Under the pieces are notes generated by a model that searched no databases, was not told the DNA's origin, and saw only the letters and a program-made list of their open reading frames with translations. Position numbers and translations under genes: made by a program. From Candidatus Pelagibacter communis (GTDB lineage Bacteria; Pseudomonadota; Alphaproteobacteria; Pelagibacterales; Pelagibacteraceae), in contig CVSM01000030.1 in assembly GCA_001180065.1 (NCBI GenBank), positions 1 to 56,300 of the forward strand: a stretch of 56,300 nt of DNA. The letters are read 5' to 3'. How positions within the stretch are numbered: the first letter of the stretch is position 1; the number at the start of each line of letters is the position of its first letter. Below are positions 54,537 through 56,300 of the stretch, one piece after another.

Positions 54537-55091
54537 TTAATTATCTCCTTTTTTTATAAATGGAAAATTCAATTTCTCTAACAAAGCATAACTATGATCT
54601 CTACTTTTAGATGATATAACAATTATAATATCTAAACCTCTAACTTTATCAGCTCTATCAAAGCTTACTTCAGGAAAAATAATATGCTCTTTCACACCAA
54701 ATGTGTAATTTCCGAACTTATCAAAACCATTAGAAGAAAGACCTCTAAAATCTTTTATCCTTGGTAATGCTATATTTACTAATCTATCTAAAAATTCATA
54801 CATTTTATCTTTTCGTAAAGTTACTTTCAAACCGGCATTTGATCCTTTACGAGTTTTAAAATTAGCAACTGATTTTTTAAACTTTGTAACTATAGGTTTT
54901 TGACCAGAAATTTTAGCCAAATCTTCTTGGCATGACTTAAGAATTTTTGAATCATTTCCATCTAGTCCAAGGCCCATATTTAAAATTATCTTTTCTATCT
55001 TTGGCCCCATATATAAATTTTTAAAACCAAATTGAGTTTTTAATGAAGGCTGTATCTCTTTATAATAAAGTTCTTTTAGTCTTGGTGTCAT
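54537..55091 (-). CDS. rplE: 50S ribosomal protein L5
   Basis: 5S rRNA-binding protein at the central protuberance. The 184 residues include PKIEKIILNMGLGLDGND, GQKPIVTKFKKSVANFKTRK, and LPRIKDFRGLSSNGFDKFGN with the ending FGVKEHIIFPEVSFD. Length is normal. One-base overlap with rplX. Confidence 0.97.
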   Translation of the reverse strand: MTPRLKELYYKEIQPSLKTQFGFKNLYMGPKIEKIILNMGLGLDGNDSKILKSCQEDLAKISGQKPIVTKFKKSVANFKTRKGSNAGLKVTLRKDKMYEFLDRLVNIALPRIKDFRGLSSNGFDKFGNYTFGVKEHIIFPEVSFDRADKVRGLDIIIVISSKSRDHSYALLEKLNFPFIKKGDN

Positions 55092-55339
55092 TATTTTTTA
55101 GCCTCTATTTTTTTATTTTTATTTTTTTGATCAATAATTTTTAAATTTGACATATGAATAAAACTTTCTTTAGTTACAATCCCACCTTTTTTTTCTTTTG
55201 TTGTTTTAATGTGTTTTTTAACCATATTTATGTCTTTTACTTTTGCTCTATTATTTGATCTATCAATCTCAATAACTTCACCCTCTTTTTTTTTATCTTT
55301 GCCAGATAATACAAGTACTTTTAATCCTTTTTTAATCAT
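55091..55339 (-). CDS. rplX: 50S ribosomal protein L24, short form
   Basis: Assembly initiator protein at the tunnel exit. The KOW motif is visible at the N terminus ([20 protein letters not shown]), followed by [20 protein letters not shown] and [12 protein letters not shown]. At 82 residues it is about 20 shorter than most bacterial L24 because the C-terminal part after the core is replaced by a short lysine-rich tail. The core is intact. Joined to rplN and rplE by one-base overlaps. Confidence 0.96.
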   Translation of the reverse strand: MIKKGLKVLVLSGKDKKKEGEVIEIDRSNNRAKVKDINMVKKHIKTTKEKKGGIVTKESFIHMSNLKIIDQKNKNKKIEAKK

Positions 55340-55707
55340 TATAAAACCTCAGGAGCCAGTGAAATTATTTTCATCTGACCTCTATTTCTTAGTTCTCTGG
55401 TTACTGGTCCAAAAATTCTAGTACCAACTGGTTCTCCTTTATCATCAACTAAGACAGCTGCATTATTATCAAATCTTACTTTAGAACCATCATCTCTGTG
55501 AATTCCTTTTTTAACTCTTACAACTACAGCCTTGTGAACTGAACCTTTTTTAACTTTTCCTTTTGGAATAGCCTCTTTAACTGCAATTACAATTGTATCC
55601 CCAATGCTGGCATATCTTCTTTTAGATCCACCTAAAACTTTTATACATTCAATTTTTTTTGCACCTGTGTTATCAGCAACTTGTAATTCTGTTTGTACTT
55701 GTATCAT
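55339..55707 (-). CDS. rplN: 50S ribosomal protein L14
   Basis: Subunit-interface protein of 122 residues, the standard length. It begins [20 protein letters not shown], contains [20 protein letters not shown] and [20 protein letters not shown], and ends IISLAPEVL, all diagnostic of L14. It overlaps rpsQ by one base and rplX by one base. Confidence 0.98.
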   Translation of the reverse strand: MIQVQTELQVADNTGAKKIECIKVLGGSKRRYASIGDTIVIAVKEAIPKGKVKKGSVHKAVVVRVKKGIHRDDGSKVRFDNNAAVLVDDKGEPVGTRIFGPVTRELRNRGQMKIISLAPEVL

Positions 55708-55943
55708 TATTTTAAATTCTCCATTACTTGAAATTTTTTATTTTTTGAAAAAGGTTTACTTTCTATTATTGATACTTTATCACCATTTTTAAACTTGTTG
55801 TTTTCATCATGCACATTGTATTTTTTTCTTACTTTAACTACCTTTTTCAGTAAAGGATGAGAATATTTTCTTTCAACCATAACAGTAATTGTTTTATTAG
55901 GTTTATCGCTAACAACCACGCCTGTTAAAATTTTCTTAGGCAT
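55707..55943 (-). CDS. rpsQ: 30S ribosomal protein S17
   Basis: Primary 16S rRNA-binding OB-fold protein. The 78 residues start [20 protein letters not shown], contain [20 protein letters not shown] and [20 protein letters not shown]. Length is normal. It overlaps rpmC by 8 nt, so the two are translated in different frames through the same bases. Confidence 0.97.
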   Translation of the reverse strand: MPKKILTGVVVSDKPNKTITVMVERKYSHPLLKKVVKVRKKYNVHDENNKFKNGDKVSIIESKPFSKNKKFQVMENLK

Positions 55944-56127
55944 TGATTTTTCCTTTCAATAATGTTTTTAACCTTGCTATTGTTTTTTTCGTCTCACCTA
56001 TTTTAGCAGGATTTGTAACTTGTGAGTTCATTTTTTGAAATCTAAAATTAAATAAATCTTTTTTTAATTTATCTATATTTTTAAGCGCTTCATCTTTTGA
56101 CATCTTTTTAATTTCTTGTTTTTTCAT
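55936..56127 (-). CDS. rpmC: 50S ribosomal protein L29
   Basis: Small two-helix protein at the tunnel exit where trigger factor and SRP bind. The 63 residues show [20 protein letters not shown], matching the L29 pattern LxxLRxELFNLRFQxAxGQL, and then [12 protein letters not shown]. It directly follows rplP and overlaps rpsQ by 8 nt. Confidence 0.96.
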   Translation of the reverse strand: MKKQEIKKMSKDEALKNIDKLKKDLFNFRFQKMNSQVTNPAKIGETKKTIARLKTLLKGKINA

Positions 56128-56300
56128 TTATGCAAACCTCTTAATAGTTTTTGTTTTAATAGGTAATTTTGCTGATGCTTTATATAAAGCCTCTTTTGCT
56201 ATTTCTTCAGAAACACCATCAACTTCAAATAAAATTCTACCTGGCTTTACCCTGCATGCATAAAACTCTGGTGACCCCTTCCCTTTACCCATTCTAACTT
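56128..56300 (-). CDS. rplP: 50S ribosomal protein L16, C-terminal part
   Basis: Large-subunit protein that positions the A-site tRNA. Only the last 56 residues are in the window. They read [20 protein letters not shown], then [20 protein letters not shown], and end [12 protein letters not shown], matching the L16 C-terminal domain. The stop TAA is at 56128-56130, directly next to the rpmC start. The gene is cut by the right edge and continues upstream with the rest of the S10/spc cluster. Confidence 0.95.
   Translation of the reverse strand, partial: VRMGKGKGSPEFYACRVKPGRILFEVDGVSEEIAKEALYKASAKLPIKTKTIKRFA

Noticed and set aside
1-56300. Mobile elements, CRISPR arrays, restriction systems, toxin-antitoxin pairs, prophage genes
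   Set aside because: I looked for transposases, integrases, evenly spaced repeats and small paired toxin-like genes and saw none. Gene content is housekeeping and transport.

Overview
The window looks like a chromosomal segment of a free-living, streamlined, very AT-rich alphaproteobacterium of the SAR11 / Candidatus Pelagibacter type. I base this on four things: the low G+C; the AT-biased, Lys/Asn/Ile-rich proteins; the alphaproteobacterial gene orders (glyA-nrdR-ribD-ribE-ribBA-ribH-nusB-thiL-hppA, spoT-pyrE-pdxJ-acpS-lepB-rnc-recO, gatCAB, pyrBC-plsY-topA, the spc/alpha ribosomal cluster); and a heterotetrameric sarcosine oxidase operon. The assignment is by recognition only, with no database search. 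Packing is extreme. By hand count only about 0.7 kb of 56.3 kb lies outside genes, the largest gap is 93 nt, and no stretch over 300 bases is gene-free. I see no insertion sequences, prophage, CRISPR array or rRNA.

Layout. 1-3617: plsX (cut by the window edge), rpmF and a cytochrome bc1 chaperone on the minus strand, then a bamE-like lipoprotein on plus whose start codon overlaps the chaperone's, then hppA. 3699-11020: a minus-strand run thiL, nusB, ribH, ribBA, ribE, ribD, nrdR, glyA, rpiB and a 2-oxoglutarate oxygenase gene. 11114-12103: hemB on plus. 12104-19423: one ten-gene minus operon from dapA down to recO. 19466-21676: a lytic transglycosylase. 21681-21772: tRNA-Ser(GCU). 21837-28504: soxBDAG followed by an amino-acid-type binding protein and permease. 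28501-35101: a nuclease, a MATE exporter, trhO, an O-methyltransferase and gatBAC (minus). 35152-41812: ruvX, pyrB, pyrC, plsY, topA, a small unknown secreted protein and a RidA-like protein (plus). 41816-47726: ugd, galU, panC, mgtE, lipB and a pseudouridine synthase. 47737-56300: the alpha and spc ribosomal operons with rpoA, secY and adk, running off the right edge in rplP.

How the genes connect. SoxBDAG oxidises sarcosine to glycine while loading a one-carbon unit on tetrahydrofolate. GlyA interconverts glycine, serine and methylene-THF, FolK makes the folate precursor, and the riboflavin genes feed the flavins that Sox needs. ThiL, PdxJ, PanC, LipB and HemB add further cofactor chemistry. 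HppA recovers energy from pyrophosphate made by these biosyntheses.

The most interesting points are reductive. RibBA has a C-terminal half without the zinc cysteines of GTP cyclohydrolase II. The dihydroorotase-like protein next to PyrB lacks the HxH metal motif. The (p)ppGpp enzyme lacks the domains between TGS and ACT. Usual neighbours are missing at four junctions (era, rpmD, dprA, the rpmF-linked YceD gene). Two divergent genes share bases in their start codons. Many candidate -10 boxes sit 5-8 nt before start codons, which suggests leaderless transcripts. All convergent gene pairs meet within 4 nt or overlap. I did not find a convincing new multi-gene system; the region is mostly housekeeping.
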